A stretch of DNA of 64,000 nucleotides. It comes from WLMZ01 sp963732585 (lineage in GTDB: Bacteria; Actinomycetota; Acidimicrobiia; Acidimicrobiales; Ilumatobacteraceae). Within the stretch, counting starts at the first letter, position 1, and every line of letters begins with the position of its first letter. The DNA is taken from assembly GCA_963732585.1 (NCBI GenBank), contig CAVSZY010000004.1:682001-746000 (forward strand), read 5' to 3'. A program made the translations under genes and the position numbers. Of the stretch, positions 16,430 through 24,770 are shown piece after piece. The notes beneath the pieces were generated by a model, which did no database searches, had not been told where the DNA came from, and worked only from the letters and a program-made list of their open reading frames with translations.

Positions 16430-19216
16430 TCAGGTAGTTCGCGTTCCGCTGCGTTCGATCGCGGCCACATCGGTACCAAGGTAGGAGGCGATCACCAGCG
16501 GGTTGTTGCGCACTTCCTGTGGCGTCCCCGCGCTGATCACGCTGCCGGCTTCCAGGCAATAGATGCGGTCGCTGAGCGCCATCACTAACGGCATGTCGTG
16601 CTCGATCACCAACATCGAGGCGTGCAGTTCCTTGCGGACTTGTACCAACAGCGGACCAAACGCTTCGGCCTCACGCTGGGCGACACCTGCGGTTGGTTCG
16701 TCAAGGCATAACAGCTTGGCGTCCGAGGCCATCAAGCAGGCAAATTCGACGATCCTGCGCATTCCAGTGGACAGCTCGCGAACGAACCGGTCGCCGTATG
16801 GCCCGAGCCCGAGAAAGGCAAGGATTTCCTCGGCATGGGCGCGTTTGGCCCGCTCGGCTCTGCCTGCCGAGGGCAGCGCCAGCACCACCGATACCAGGCG
16901 GGCGCGAGCCCGGGTTTCGACGGCGACCTGCACCGTCTCGCGCACCGTCAGGTCGCCGAACAGCGCCGCGTCTTGGAACGTGCGACCAAGGCCGAGCGCG
17001 GCACGGCGGTATGACGCCTGGCCATCGATGTTGCGCCCAAAGAGTTCGATGTGACCGGTGCAGGGTACGTAGCCGCCGAGGGCGTTCATCAATGTCGATT
17101 TGCCCGCCCCGTTGGCGCCGATCAGGCCGACGATCTCGTCGACGCCGACCTCGATGTCGACATCTCTGACGACGGTGTTCATTCCGAAACGGACGCTGAC
17201 CCCAGCGGCCACGAGTGCCGACGCGCCAGGCGAGTTGATCGCTTGGCGAGGCGGCAGCACCGATGATGTGCGCAGTGGCCGAGGCGACGTCTCGACAGCG
17301 ACAGGGCTGCGGCGGGCGATCGAGGCGAAGAACACGTCGCGCGCGTTGAACAGGATCTGGACGAGTCCGCCGGGGAAGTACAACAGCAGGATCATCAAGC
17401 CGATGCCGCTGGTCAACAGACCAACCTGAGCGTTGTCACCGAAGAAGGCCGGCAGCCCGACGACGAACAAGGCACCGAGGATCGATCCGGTGATCGATGC
17501 CAACCCACCGACGACCGCGATGGCCACGATCTGCAACGAGCCGGCGGCACCGAAACGATCCGTCGAGAACTGTTGCAACAGACCGACCATCAATCCTCCG
17601 GCGAGTCCGGCGAGTGCGCCGGAGACGGCAAACGCCGACAGCTTGACGCGCACCGGCGACAGGCCCATCGCCGCCGCCGATTGCTCGTTGTCGCGCATCG
17701 CCAGCATCACGCGGCCGATCCCGCTGCGGCGAATGCGCGCCACGGCGATCACCGACAGTGCCAGCACGGCCAAGCACAGGTAGTAGTAGGTGCGCTGTGG
17801 CGCCAAGGAGAACGAACCGATGATCGGCCGGGGCATCACCGCTGTCGACTCACCGTGGGTGTGGAAGATCGGTCGCTCCAGAATCCACGGTGCCGACACA
17901 GCCAATGCCAAAGTGGTGACCGCCAGGAACAAGCCGCGCATCCGCAGCGCGGGGAGGCCGACGATGGCCGCCGTTGCCGCCGAGACAACCATGCCGACGA
18001 GCACCCCGACGGGAAACTGCACCCCGTTCATGAACAGGGTGTAGGCGGTAACGCCTCCGAGGCCGACGAGGGCGAATTGGCCGAGCGAGAGCTGGCCCGC
18101 CCAGCCCGTCAGCACCGTCAACGACAGGGCGACCAGGGCCATCAGCAGGATCTGCGAGTAGAGAAATTGGCGCGATGGCGCGGTGACGATCAGCGGCACT
18201 GCGATGGCAACGAGCAGGGCGAGCAGCCCGCCGACACGGCTGTGATGGCGAACCAGCCAGCGACTCTGCAGCGCGGCGGGAATCGGACGTGTCCGCGAGG
18301 CGAACGAAAAGCGCTCCCGCGCCCCCAGCGAGCGGCTTCGTGCCGAGACCGCGAGCACGGCGATCAGCACGACGACAAAGAGCATCGCGTTGATCCGCCC
18401 CGGGTCGTCGGGGCTGTTGTAGAAGACCAGCGCCTCGACGACGCCGAGGACGATGCCTGCGCCCATTGCCAGCGTCATCGACGACATGCCGGCGACCACG
18501 GCGACAGTCAGTGTGCGCAAGAGAATGTCCGGGCCGAGTCGGCCGGTCGAGGCTACGTTGGCGTTGGCCAACGGTGCATTGAGGATCGTCGTCAGCGCCG
18601 CCAGTCCACCGGCGATCGCCCAGACGATGAACGCCACCCGCTTGACGCTGATGCCAGACAGCCGCGCGGCATCGCTGTTATCGGCCGCGGCACGTACGGC
18701 GATCCCATGTTTCGTGCGGTTCAAGAAAAAGGCCAAGGCGATGACCATCGCCGGGAAAACGACGAGGGCGACCACGTGTTCGGCACGGATGATGACGTCG
18801 CCGACCCGCCACTTGTTGGTGAAGGCGGTCGGGAACTTCGAGTTGGCGCTGAGGTCGGGGAGCACCGACTGGACGAAGAGGAAAAGCTGTGCTGCGCCGA
18901 TCGTCGCCACGGTCAGGGTCACCTTTGGTCCCTTGCCCAGTCGGCTGACCAGGGCCAGCTCAAGCAAGCCGCCGAGCAGCACGCCGACGAACACGCTCAG
19001 GGCCAGGGCGGCAAAGAAGTTCCAGTGATAGTTGATCGTCAGGCGCACCAAGATCGCGGCACACAACGCACCGAGCTCACCGAGGGCGAAGTTGATGATC
19101 CGGCTGGAGCGATAGAGGAGGATGACAGCAACAGCGAACACGCCGAACGTCAGGCCGCGCACGGCGCCGCTGACGAGCACCTGCTGCGGTGCGTCGAAGG
19201 CCAGAGAATGAATCAT
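16430..19216 (-). CDS. Branched-chain-amino-acid-type ABC transporter: LivH-LivM-LivG triple fusion
   Basis: 928 residues in one chain. Residues about 1-290 are a LivH permease (VRGLTFGVFAVAVILLYRSSRIINFALGE), about 330-640 a LivM permease (LTGWAGQLSLGQFALVGLG), and about 680-928 a LivG ATPase with Walker A GANGAGKST (700-708), signature LSTGMRRIVEF (about 816) and Walker B LLCLDEPTAG (about 836). It imports the ligand of the lipoprotein encoded at 21435-22889. In most bacteria these are three separate genes. The ATG overlaps the upstream MFS-LivF gene stop as ATGA, so the three transporter genes form one unit. Confidence 0.92.
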   Translation of the reverse strand: MIHSLAFDAPQQVLVSGAVRGLTFGVFAVAVILLYRSSRIINFALGELGALCAAILVRLTINYHWNFFAALALSVFVGVLLGGLLELALVSRLGKGPKVTLTVATIGAAQLFLFVQSVLPDLSANSKFPTAFTNKWRVGDVIIRAEHVVALVVFPAMVIALAFFLNRTKHGIAVRAAADNSDAARLSGISVKRVAFIVWAIAGGLAALTTILNAPLANANVASTGRLGPDILLRTLTVAVVAGMSSMTLAMGAGIVLGVVEALVFYNSPDDPGRINAMLFVVVLIAVLAVSARSRSLGARERFSFASRTRPIPAALQSRWLVRHHSRVGGLLALLVAIAVPLIVTAPSRQFLYSQILLMALVALSLTVLTGWAGQLSLGQFALVGLGGVTAYTLFMNGVQFPVGVLVGMVVSAATAAIVGLPALRMRGLFLAVTTLALAVSAPWILERPIFHTHGESTAVMPRPIIGSFSLAPQRTYYYLCLAVLALSVIAVARIRRSGIGRVMLAMRDNEQSAAAMGLSPVRVKLSAFAVSGALAGLAGGLMVGLLQQFSTDRFGAAGSLQIVAIAVVGGLASITGSILGALFVVGLPAFFGDNAQVGLLTSGIGLMILLLYFPGGLVQILFNARDVFFASIARRSPVAVETSPRPLRTSSVLPPRQAINSPGASALVAAGVSVRFGMNTVVRDVDIEVGVDEIVGLIGANGAGKSTLMNALGGYVPCTGHIELFGRNIDGQASYRRAALGLGRTFQDAALFGDLTVRETVQVAVETRARARLVSVVLALPSAGRAERAKRAHAEEILAFLGLGPYGDRFVRELSTGMRRIVEFACLMASDAKLLCLDEPTAGVAQREAEAFGPLLVQVRKELHASMLVIEHDMPLVMALSDRIYCLEAGSVISAGTPQEVRNNPLVIASYLGTDVAAIERSGTRTT

Positions 19217-21432
19217 TCGTCGGGCGTTCCGCTGGGCGCACCAAGAAACACGGCCCGGGCGAGGTCGTCTCGCTCGGCCAGTTCAGCCGCGGGACCGTCG
19301 AAGCGCACCTGTCCCTTCTCCATGAAGATCGCCCGGTCGGCGATCGACAGCGCGACGTTCAGCGACTGCTCGACGATGATCATCGTCAGCCCTTGCGCCT
19401 TGAGGTCGCGCACGATTTCCAACAGCGACTGCACCGTCACGGGAGCCAAGCCGAGCGACAGCTCATCGATGATCAACACCTCGGGCTCGTGCACCAGGGC
19501 CATCGCCAAGGCCAGCATCTGTTGCTGGCCGCCAGACATGTCGCTGGCCAGCACCCTGCGTCGCTCGACCAATGCCGGGAAACGGGCCAGGGCGGCGTCG
19601 ATTCGTTGACGGGCATCGTGGCCGTCGTAGAGAAACGCACCCATGCGCATGTTCTCTTCCACCGTCAGCGAAGCGAACACGGCGTTGCCACCCATCAACT
19701 GCACCACGCCGATGCGGGCGCGCAACTCCGGTTCCGCGTAGGTGATGGTGCGGCCATGGAGACGAACCACGCCGCGGCTGGCGACGCCAAGCCCGCTGAT
19801 CACGCGCAGCAACGTCGACTTGCCGGCCCCGTTCGTACCCAGCAGAGCAACCGTCTCTCCCTTGGCGACATCGAGGTTGACGTCGAACAACACCTGCACA
19901 TTCCCGTAGGAGAAATCCAGATTGCGAACCTGAATCGCCGAAGCCTGCGCTGCCGATTCGTTCATCCGATCCGCCTCGGCCTTTTCTTCCAACAGCTCTT
20001 CGACGCATTGCGAGATGTCGCCGCGCACGTACTTGGCGCCGTAGGCGATCAGCCCGCCACCGATCAAGGTTGACGGCAGCGTCACCATCGTCAATGCGCC
20101 ACGGCGCCCGATGGCCTCGGCCAGCAGACCGGTGAGCACGGCACCGAAGAATCCCCCAAAGACGGTGACGTACACCCCGATCATCGCTGCGCCGCGCGAA
20201 CGCAGTCGGTACGGGATGACCGCGTTGGAGATGGCCACGACGCTGGCAAAGGCAGCTTGCGAGACGGCACCACCGAGGGCGAAGAAGACGCCGAGCAGCC
20301 AGACGTTGGGCATGAACAGACCGATGACCATCAACACCCCGAAGGTGGCGATCATCGCTCCGACGAAGACCAGAGACGTGGGCGGGCTCTTGCGAAACAG
20401 CCGGTCGGTGCGCGGCGCGGCGATTGCCAAGGCGAAGATTCCCGGCACTGCGACCGCCGAACCGAAGATGCCGCGCTCCCAAGCGGAGAGCCCGAAATGG
20501 TCCTCGAGATAGAGATTCAAAAACAGCGGAATACTGAACAGCGCAAACCCCAGCGCGGCCATCCCGGTGAGGAAGAAGTAGAAGCTGCGAATCTTGCGCA
20601 GCCGTTCGAAGGCGACGCTGACCGACACGGGTAACTCGCCAGCGCCTTTTTCGAGCTCGGTTCCGAGGACCGCGGTCATCTCGTTGCGCCCTCGGCGTGG
20701 CTCTTTGAGCACGAACATGGCAATGGTCACCGGCACCCCGGTGAAGGCCAGCACCCAGAACGCCCACCGCCAACTCTCCGGCCCGGCGATCGCCCCGGCG
20801 AGTCCGCCAGCGATCAGCGGCCCGCCAACCCTGCCGAGCACCTCCATGCCGTTGTAGAGCGCGAAGATTCGCGACCGGGCCTCGATCGGGTAGCCGTCGG
20901 CAAGCAATGGGCCGTTGACCGGCAAGGCGTAGCTCTGGCTGATGCCGACCCCGAGTCGGGCGAAGAACAGCCAGAAGGCAGCCTGCACGAAGCCGGTAGC
21001 GAAGACGAAGATCGACCACAGGATCATCGAGACGCCAGCGATCAGTTTGCGCGGGTAGCGATCGGCGAGGGTGCTGATCGGAATCGAACCGACCAGGAAG
21101 AGCACGCCAAAAGCCGCCCCGATCGCAGCGATGACTGCGTCACTGACGTTGAGCGTTTCCTGGATGTCGGGGGCCAGCACGCTCATCGCCGCCAGTTCCA
21201 ATGAATCGACGATGCGCGACGCCCCCAGCGTCAAGATCAGCGCGGCGCCACCTGTGCGCACCGCCTGGTTGAGCGACATCGCTTCAGCGCCACCGACACC
21301 AGGCAACAGGTCATCGGGCAAGACCACCGCGGCCGCGGACTGTTGACCCTGTTGACGGCGGCTTTCCTCCGCCAGCACGGTGGCCGCGAGTGCTGCGACC
21401 GAGTTTGGATCAGCGTCCGCCTCGGCCGGCAT
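19213..21432 (-). CDS. MFS transporter fused to a LivF-type ABC ATPase
   Basis: 739 residues from ATG 21432, chosen because it lies 2 bp after the receptor gene; the longer open frame upstream is inside that gene. Residues about 70-490 are a 12-helix MFS transporter (motif A LADRYPRKL; ARLGVGISQSYALP), and about 505-739 a LivF-type ATPase: Walker A GTNGAGKST (532-540), signature MSGGQQQM, Walker B VLIIDELSLGLAP. The ATPase would pair with LivG of the next gene, tethering a secondary transporter to the ABC importer. No stop or frame change separates the two parts, and the linker (EELLEEKAEADRMNESAAQ) is charged and helical. Confidence 0.9.
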   Translation of the reverse strand: MPAEADADPNSVAALAATVLAEESRRQQGQQSAAAVVLPDDLLPGVGGAEAMSLNQAVRTGGAALILTLGASRIVDSLELAAMSVLAPDIQETLNVSDAVIAAIGAAFGVLFLVGSIPISTLADRYPRKLIAGVSMILWSIFVFATGFVQAAFWLFFARLGVGISQSYALPVNGPLLADGYPIEARSRIFALYNGMEVLGRVGGPLIAGGLAGAIAGPESWRWAFWVLAFTGVPVTIAMFVLKEPRRGRNEMTAVLGTELEKGAGELPVSVSVAFERLRKIRSFYFFLTGMAALGFALFSIPLFLNLYLEDHFGLSAWERGIFGSAVAVPGIFALAIAAPRTDRLFRKSPPTSLVFVGAMIATFGVLMVIGLFMPNVWLLGVFFALGGAVSQAAFASVVAISNAVIPYRLRSRGAAMIGVYVTVFGGFFGAVLTGLLAEAIGRRGALTMVTLPSTLIGGGLIAYGAKYVRGDISQCVEELLEEKAEADRMNESAAQASAIQVRNLDFSYGNVQVLFDVNLDVAKGETVALLGTNGAGKSTLLRVISGLGVASRGVVRLHGRTITYAEPELRARIGVVQLMGGNAVFASLTVEENMRMGAFLYDGHDARQRIDAALARFPALVERRRVLASDMSGGQQQMLALAMALVHEPEVLIIDELSLGLAPVTVQSLLEIVRDLKAQGLTMIIVEQSLNVALSIADRAIFMEKGQVRFDGPAAELAERDDLARAVFLGAPSGTPDE

Positions 21433-21434
21433 GT

Positions 21435-22889
21435 TCAGGCGGGCACCTTGAACGGCGGGTCGCTGCGTCGGACACACTTGCCGGTCGCCACGTCGAAGTC
21501 GCAGAGATAGAGGTAGTCGCTGCCGTCGTGCTTCGTCGACGACAGGCTTCCGGGTGGCCCGTTGCCGTTGACGACGACGCCGACCCCTTCGATTGCGGCG
21601 ATCAGGGTGCCTTGATCCAGCGGTTGATCCACCAAGGTCTCGCCGGCCGTCTGCAACAACGTGAAGGCCGTGCAGATGTTGGCGGTGAATCCGAACGCGT
21701 CGGATCCGGATTCGTAGCTTTCGCCGCTGCGCTCGGTGACGACATTGTTGCACTCGACCGCCAGCGGGTTGATGTCCTCGGCGAGAGCGAACGAAAAGCC
21801 GACGCCGATCGCTCCGGCGAGAGAGTCATTGACCGATTCGTAAAACGACAACACGGTGTCGGTGACCTGGTTCCCTTCGAGCAACCATTGCGGGTGATAG
21901 TCGATGTCGTCGGCGGCTTGGACGAATCCGGGGCCGAGGGTGTTGGCCAACTGCAGAAAGACGGTGTCGACGCCGGCCTCTTGCATCTTCGTCGCTGCGA
22001 CGTCGTACTGCTCGCACGACGATGACGAGCATGGCAGCGTGATGACCTCGACCGGAGCGTGCCCGAGCGCTTCCAATTCAGGCACCAGCGTGTCGTTGAC
22101 CGCGTTGGTGAACTCCACCGGCCGGTCACCGACGACGATGCCGATGGTCTTGCCATCGAGATAGCCGAGGTCGCTCATCGTTTTCGCCCAGGCGCGGAAC
22201 TGACGGTTGGTGTTCATCCCGCCCGAGGCGAACAGGCGACCCTGTGCTTCGACGAACATCGACGCATCGAACGCCGTCGTCTGCATCGTCAACGTCTCGT
22301 TGGTCACCGCCGTGCAGCGTGCCATGTCACGTGCCGCAGCTGGCGGGAGCACGACGATGGCCGCTTCGAATTCCTGAGTGGCGGCGATGCATTCGGCCTG
22401 GATGATGTCCGGCCCGCTGTTCAACAGATCGAGAAGCTTGAAATAGAGATTGATCTGGCGGCCAGCGATACCGCCGTTGGCATTGATCTCGTCGACGAGG
22501 CCCTGCACTTGCTTTTGCTGATCGCCGAGTTCGGGTACCAATCCAGTTCCCTCCAACGTGCTGAAGTCGACCCCGAGGTAGGCGATATTGATGCTCTCGG
22601 CGGTGATGCCGGTTGTCGATGCGGCGTTGCCATTGTCCGCCGAGAGGCCCGGCTCGGTTGGCTCGACCGTTGGGCTGACAGTGACGTCCGGGGCAACCGA
22701 ACCGCTGTCCGGCGTTGTGGCCGCAACCGTCGGCGAACTTGCCGTGTCGACGACCTCCACCGATTGCTCGGTGATCGCCGTTGGCGTTGTGGGCGTTGTG
22801 GGCGCCGTCTCTTCGTTCTGGGTGGTGCAGGCGGATGCCAAGACCAGCAAACCAATGACGGCGATCGTCCCCTTGCGTCCAACCTTCAT
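21435..22889 (-). CDS. ABC transporter substrate-binding lipoprotein (branched-chain-amino-acid type)
   Basis: 484 residues. ATG 22889 gives MKVGRKGTIAVIGLLVLASAC, a lipoprotein signal peptide ending in LASAC, followed by a roughly 70-residue Thr/Pro/Val/Ser-rich linker and a type I periplasmic-binding fold (INIAYLGVDFSTLEGTG, VDEINANGGIAGRQINLYF, KTIGIVVGDRPVEFTNAVN). It would be anchored outside the membrane and deliver an acid or lipid-like ligand to the two fused transporter proteins downstream. It is first in the leftward transporter unit; its promoter region is shared with the divergent tetR and contains the 23-bp dyad. Confidence 0.9.
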   Translation of the reverse strand: MKVGRKGTIAVIGLLVLASACTTQNEETAPTTPTTPTAITEQSVEVVDTASSPTVAATTPDSGSVAPDVTVSPTVEPTEPGLSADNGNAASTTGITAESINIAYLGVDFSTLEGTGLVPELGDQQKQVQGLVDEINANGGIAGRQINLYFKLLDLLNSGPDIIQAECIAATQEFEAAIVVLPPAAARDMARCTAVTNETLTMQTTAFDASMFVEAQGRLFASGGMNTNRQFRAWAKTMSDLGYLDGKTIGIVVGDRPVEFTNAVNDTLVPELEALGHAPVEVITLPCSSSSCEQYDVAATKMQEAGVDTVFLQLANTLGPGFVQAADDIDYHPQWLLEGNQVTDTVLSFYESVNDSLAGAIGVGFSFALAEDINPLAVECNNVVTERSGESYESGSDAFGFTANICTAFTLLQTAGETLVDQPLDQGTLIAAIEGVGVVVNGNGPPGSLSSTKHDGSDYLYLCDFDVATGKCVRRSDPPFKVPA

Positions 22890-22997
22890 GTCGATCCCCC
22901 GATCATTCACCGCAGGCCCCAATGGGCAATTTCCGATGACCTATCAATAATGGCAGTGCGCCGCGGCTAACGCAACCGTACTGACCGTTCCACGGGG

Positions 22998-23020
22998 TAT
23001 TTCGCTACTCTTTCGATAAT
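22998..23020 (+). promoter_or_regulatory. Candidate TetR operator, 23-bp dyad, site 1
   Basis: Right half TTCGATAAT (23012-23020) and a weaker left half TATTTCGCT separated by 5 bases. It ends on the second base of the tetR ATG (23019) and faces the divergent transporter operon, so bound repressor would block its own gene. The same 9-5-9 arrangement recurs at 23861, 37753 and 37834. Confidence 0.5.
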
Positions 23021-23720
23021 GACGCCGAGCGAGAAGGCCCCGCCACAACCGAGACGCAAGGCCGGTCGCCCTGCACATCTCAACCGGGTGATGATCGCCG
23101 AGGCGGCGCACGAATTGGGGCTCGAAGGGCTGACGCTGCGGGCGGTGGCCGCACATCTCAACGTTTCCATCTCCGCGTTGTATCACTACGTCGACGGGCG
23201 CGATGACTTGATGCGTGCCGCCGCCGAACGCTCGGCCCGAGCCGTTCCCCTCCCCGTCTATCGCGGCCAGGACTGGGCGCAATGGTTGGCCGACTGGGCG
23301 CACTACAACTACACGGTGTTCACCACTCAGCCGGGTTTGCTCGGCCAGTATCTCGAAGGAGCGATCGGCCCGGAGACAGTGTTGTCCAACCTCGACATGA
23401 TTCTGGGGGAGTTGGTCGCCGAGGGTTTCACCATCGGTGAGGCAGATGACGCCTTCAGATTGGTGTCCGTATGCGTGCTTGGCCACGTCGTCAACGCGCA
23501 ACGAGAGCGCAACCTCGGCGCCGACTCAGGAACCAGTGATCGATTTCGCAAGATTCTGAGCGACGTGCCGCGGCGCCAGCTCCCCAACATCCGGCGCCTG
23601 TTGAAGGCACGCCAACGAGATACCCGCGCCATCGTCGAGCACGACATCGAGTTGGTGTTGCGCGGTATCGCCAACGAACACGACCTGACGTACCAGCCGG
23701 TGGCTCACCGGCGGGTGTAG
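23019..23720 (+). CDS. TetR-family transcriptional regulator
   Basis: 233 residues. An N-terminal basic arm (PPQPRRKAGRPAHLNR) leads into the TetR DNA-binding domain: IAEAAHELGLEGLTLRAVAAHLNVSISALYHYV (about residues 25-57). The ligand-binding domain shows no recognised effector motif. It is divergent from the ABC transporter and upstream of the SDR. A 23-bp dyad overlaps its start codon and recurs before the SDR and in the divergent promoter at 37.75-37.86 kb, so autorepression and control of those genes is the simplest model. Ligand probably a CoA ester or its acid (inference). Confidence 0.87.
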   Translation: MTPSEKAPPQPRRKAGRPAHLNRVMIAEAAHELGLEGLTLRAVAAHLNVSISALYHYVDGRDDLMRAAAERSARAVPLPVYRGQDWAQWLADWAHYNYTVFTTQPGLLGQYLEGAIGPETVLSNLDMILGELVAEGFTIGEADDAFRLVSVCVLGHVVNAQRERNLGADSGTSDRFRKILSDVPRRQLPNIRRLLKARQRDTRAIVEHDIELVLRGIANEHDLTYQPVAHRRV

Positions 23721-23860
23721 TCGCAAGCGAACCCACCCGTCGGGCACGGGGAACGGAAACCTGCGCCCTTGAAATGGGTGACGATCTGACGATGGCTTGG
23801 ATCGGTGACTAACGCGCTATCGCGCTCCCTCGCTCGAAACTGCTTGTCTCGTCCCGAGCT

Positions 23861-23883
23861 ATTATCGTATGCTTTTCGAAAAC
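23861..23883 (+). promoter_or_regulatory. Candidate TetR operator, 23-bp dyad, site 2
   Basis: Left half ATTATCGTA, 5-base spacer TGCTT, right half TTCGAAAAC. It lies 21 bp upstream of the preferred TTG start of the SDR gene (23905), where repressor would block RNA polymerase. A good match to the sites at 37753 and 37834. Confidence 0.55.
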
Positions 23884-23904
23884 AAGGCAACAGGGGGTAT
23901 CCGA

Positions 23905-24765
23905 TTGGACGAGCTCAAAGATCGCGTGGCAGTGGTGACCGGCGGTGCCAGCGGAATCGGCAGGTCGCTAGCGCAACGATTCGCCCTTGAGGGCATGAAA
24001 CTTGTCGTCGCCGATATCGAGAAATCTGCGCTGGACGACACCGTCGCCGAACTGCGTGCCGCCGGTGCTGAAGCGATCGGCGTGCGCACCGACGTCACGT
24101 CGTTCGAGTCGGTTGACGCGCTTGCCGCCGCGGCCTTTGCCGAGTACGGCAAGGTCAACGTGTTGTGCAACAACGCCGGTGTCGGTCCGCCGAGCGCCAA
24201 GGCCTGGGAGACCACCCCCAACGACTGGAAGTGGACCTTCTCGGTCAACGTGTTCGGTGTCGCTCACGGCATTCAGGCCTTCGTGCCACGCATGATCGAG
24301 TCCGCTGAGGACGGCATCGTGATCAACACCTCCTCGCCAGACGGCCCGATCGCGCCGATGCCGATGGCCTCGGTCTACGCCGCATCGAAGTGTGCTGTGA
24401 CCTGCCTGACGGAGTGCCTCGACGCCCAGCTTCGAGCCGAGACGGCCAACCTGCGTGCCGCCGTGTTCTACCCATCAGGGCAAGGCCTGCTCGACACCGG
24501 ACTGTGGACGTCAGACCGCAACCGACCAGCCGATCTGGCGCGCGAACGCGAGCGCTCGACTGCGCCGATGACGGTCGCCCAACTGGTCGAGCGCGGCATG
24601 GCCGTACAACCACTCGATGAGTTGTCGGCGATGGTCGTCGAAGGCATTCGCGACGGGCGGTTTCTGATGATCCTCGATCCCGCCCGGTCGATAGCGACAC
24701 TGACCGACCGCCTCGACAAGGTCTCGCGCGGCGTCAATCCGACGGAATTGCACCACTTCGGATAG
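23905..24765 (+). CDS. Short-chain dehydrogenase/reductase (SDR)
   Basis: 286 residues from TTG 23905, preferred over ATG 23869 because CAGGGGG is placed about 6 bases before it and because the ATG lies inside the operator. Rossmann motif TGGASGIG, NNAG, catalytic Ser in VINTSSPDG and YAASK are all present, so a classical NAD(P)-dependent alcohol dehydrogenase or ketoreductase is expected. The C-terminus is unusually long for a classical SDR (about 60 residues after DTGLWTSDRN). Likely controlled by the TetR upstream. It ends 5 bp from the convergent ligase gene. Confidence 0.88.
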   Translation: MDELKDRVAVVTGGASGIGRSLAQRFALEGMKLVVADIEKSALDDTVAELRAAGAEAIGVRTDVTSFESVDALAAAAFAEYGKVNVLCNNAGVGPPSAKAWETTPNDWKWTFSVNVFGVAHGIQAFVPRMIESAEDGIVINTSSPDGPIAPMPMASVYAASKCAVTCLTECLDAQLRAETANLRAAVFYPSGQGLLDTGLWTSDRNRPADLARERERSTAPMTVAQLVERGMAVQPLDELSAMVVEGIRDGRFLMILDPARSIATLTDRLDKVSRGVNPTELHHFG

Positions 24766-24770
24766 GGGCG

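Noticed and set aside
17573..19609. A 678-codon open frame on the plus strand opposite the LivHMG fusion
   Set aside because: The composition is Arg/Asp/His/Gln-rich without family motifs, and it is antisense to a gene with all expected domains; long antisense frames are common in high-GC codons.
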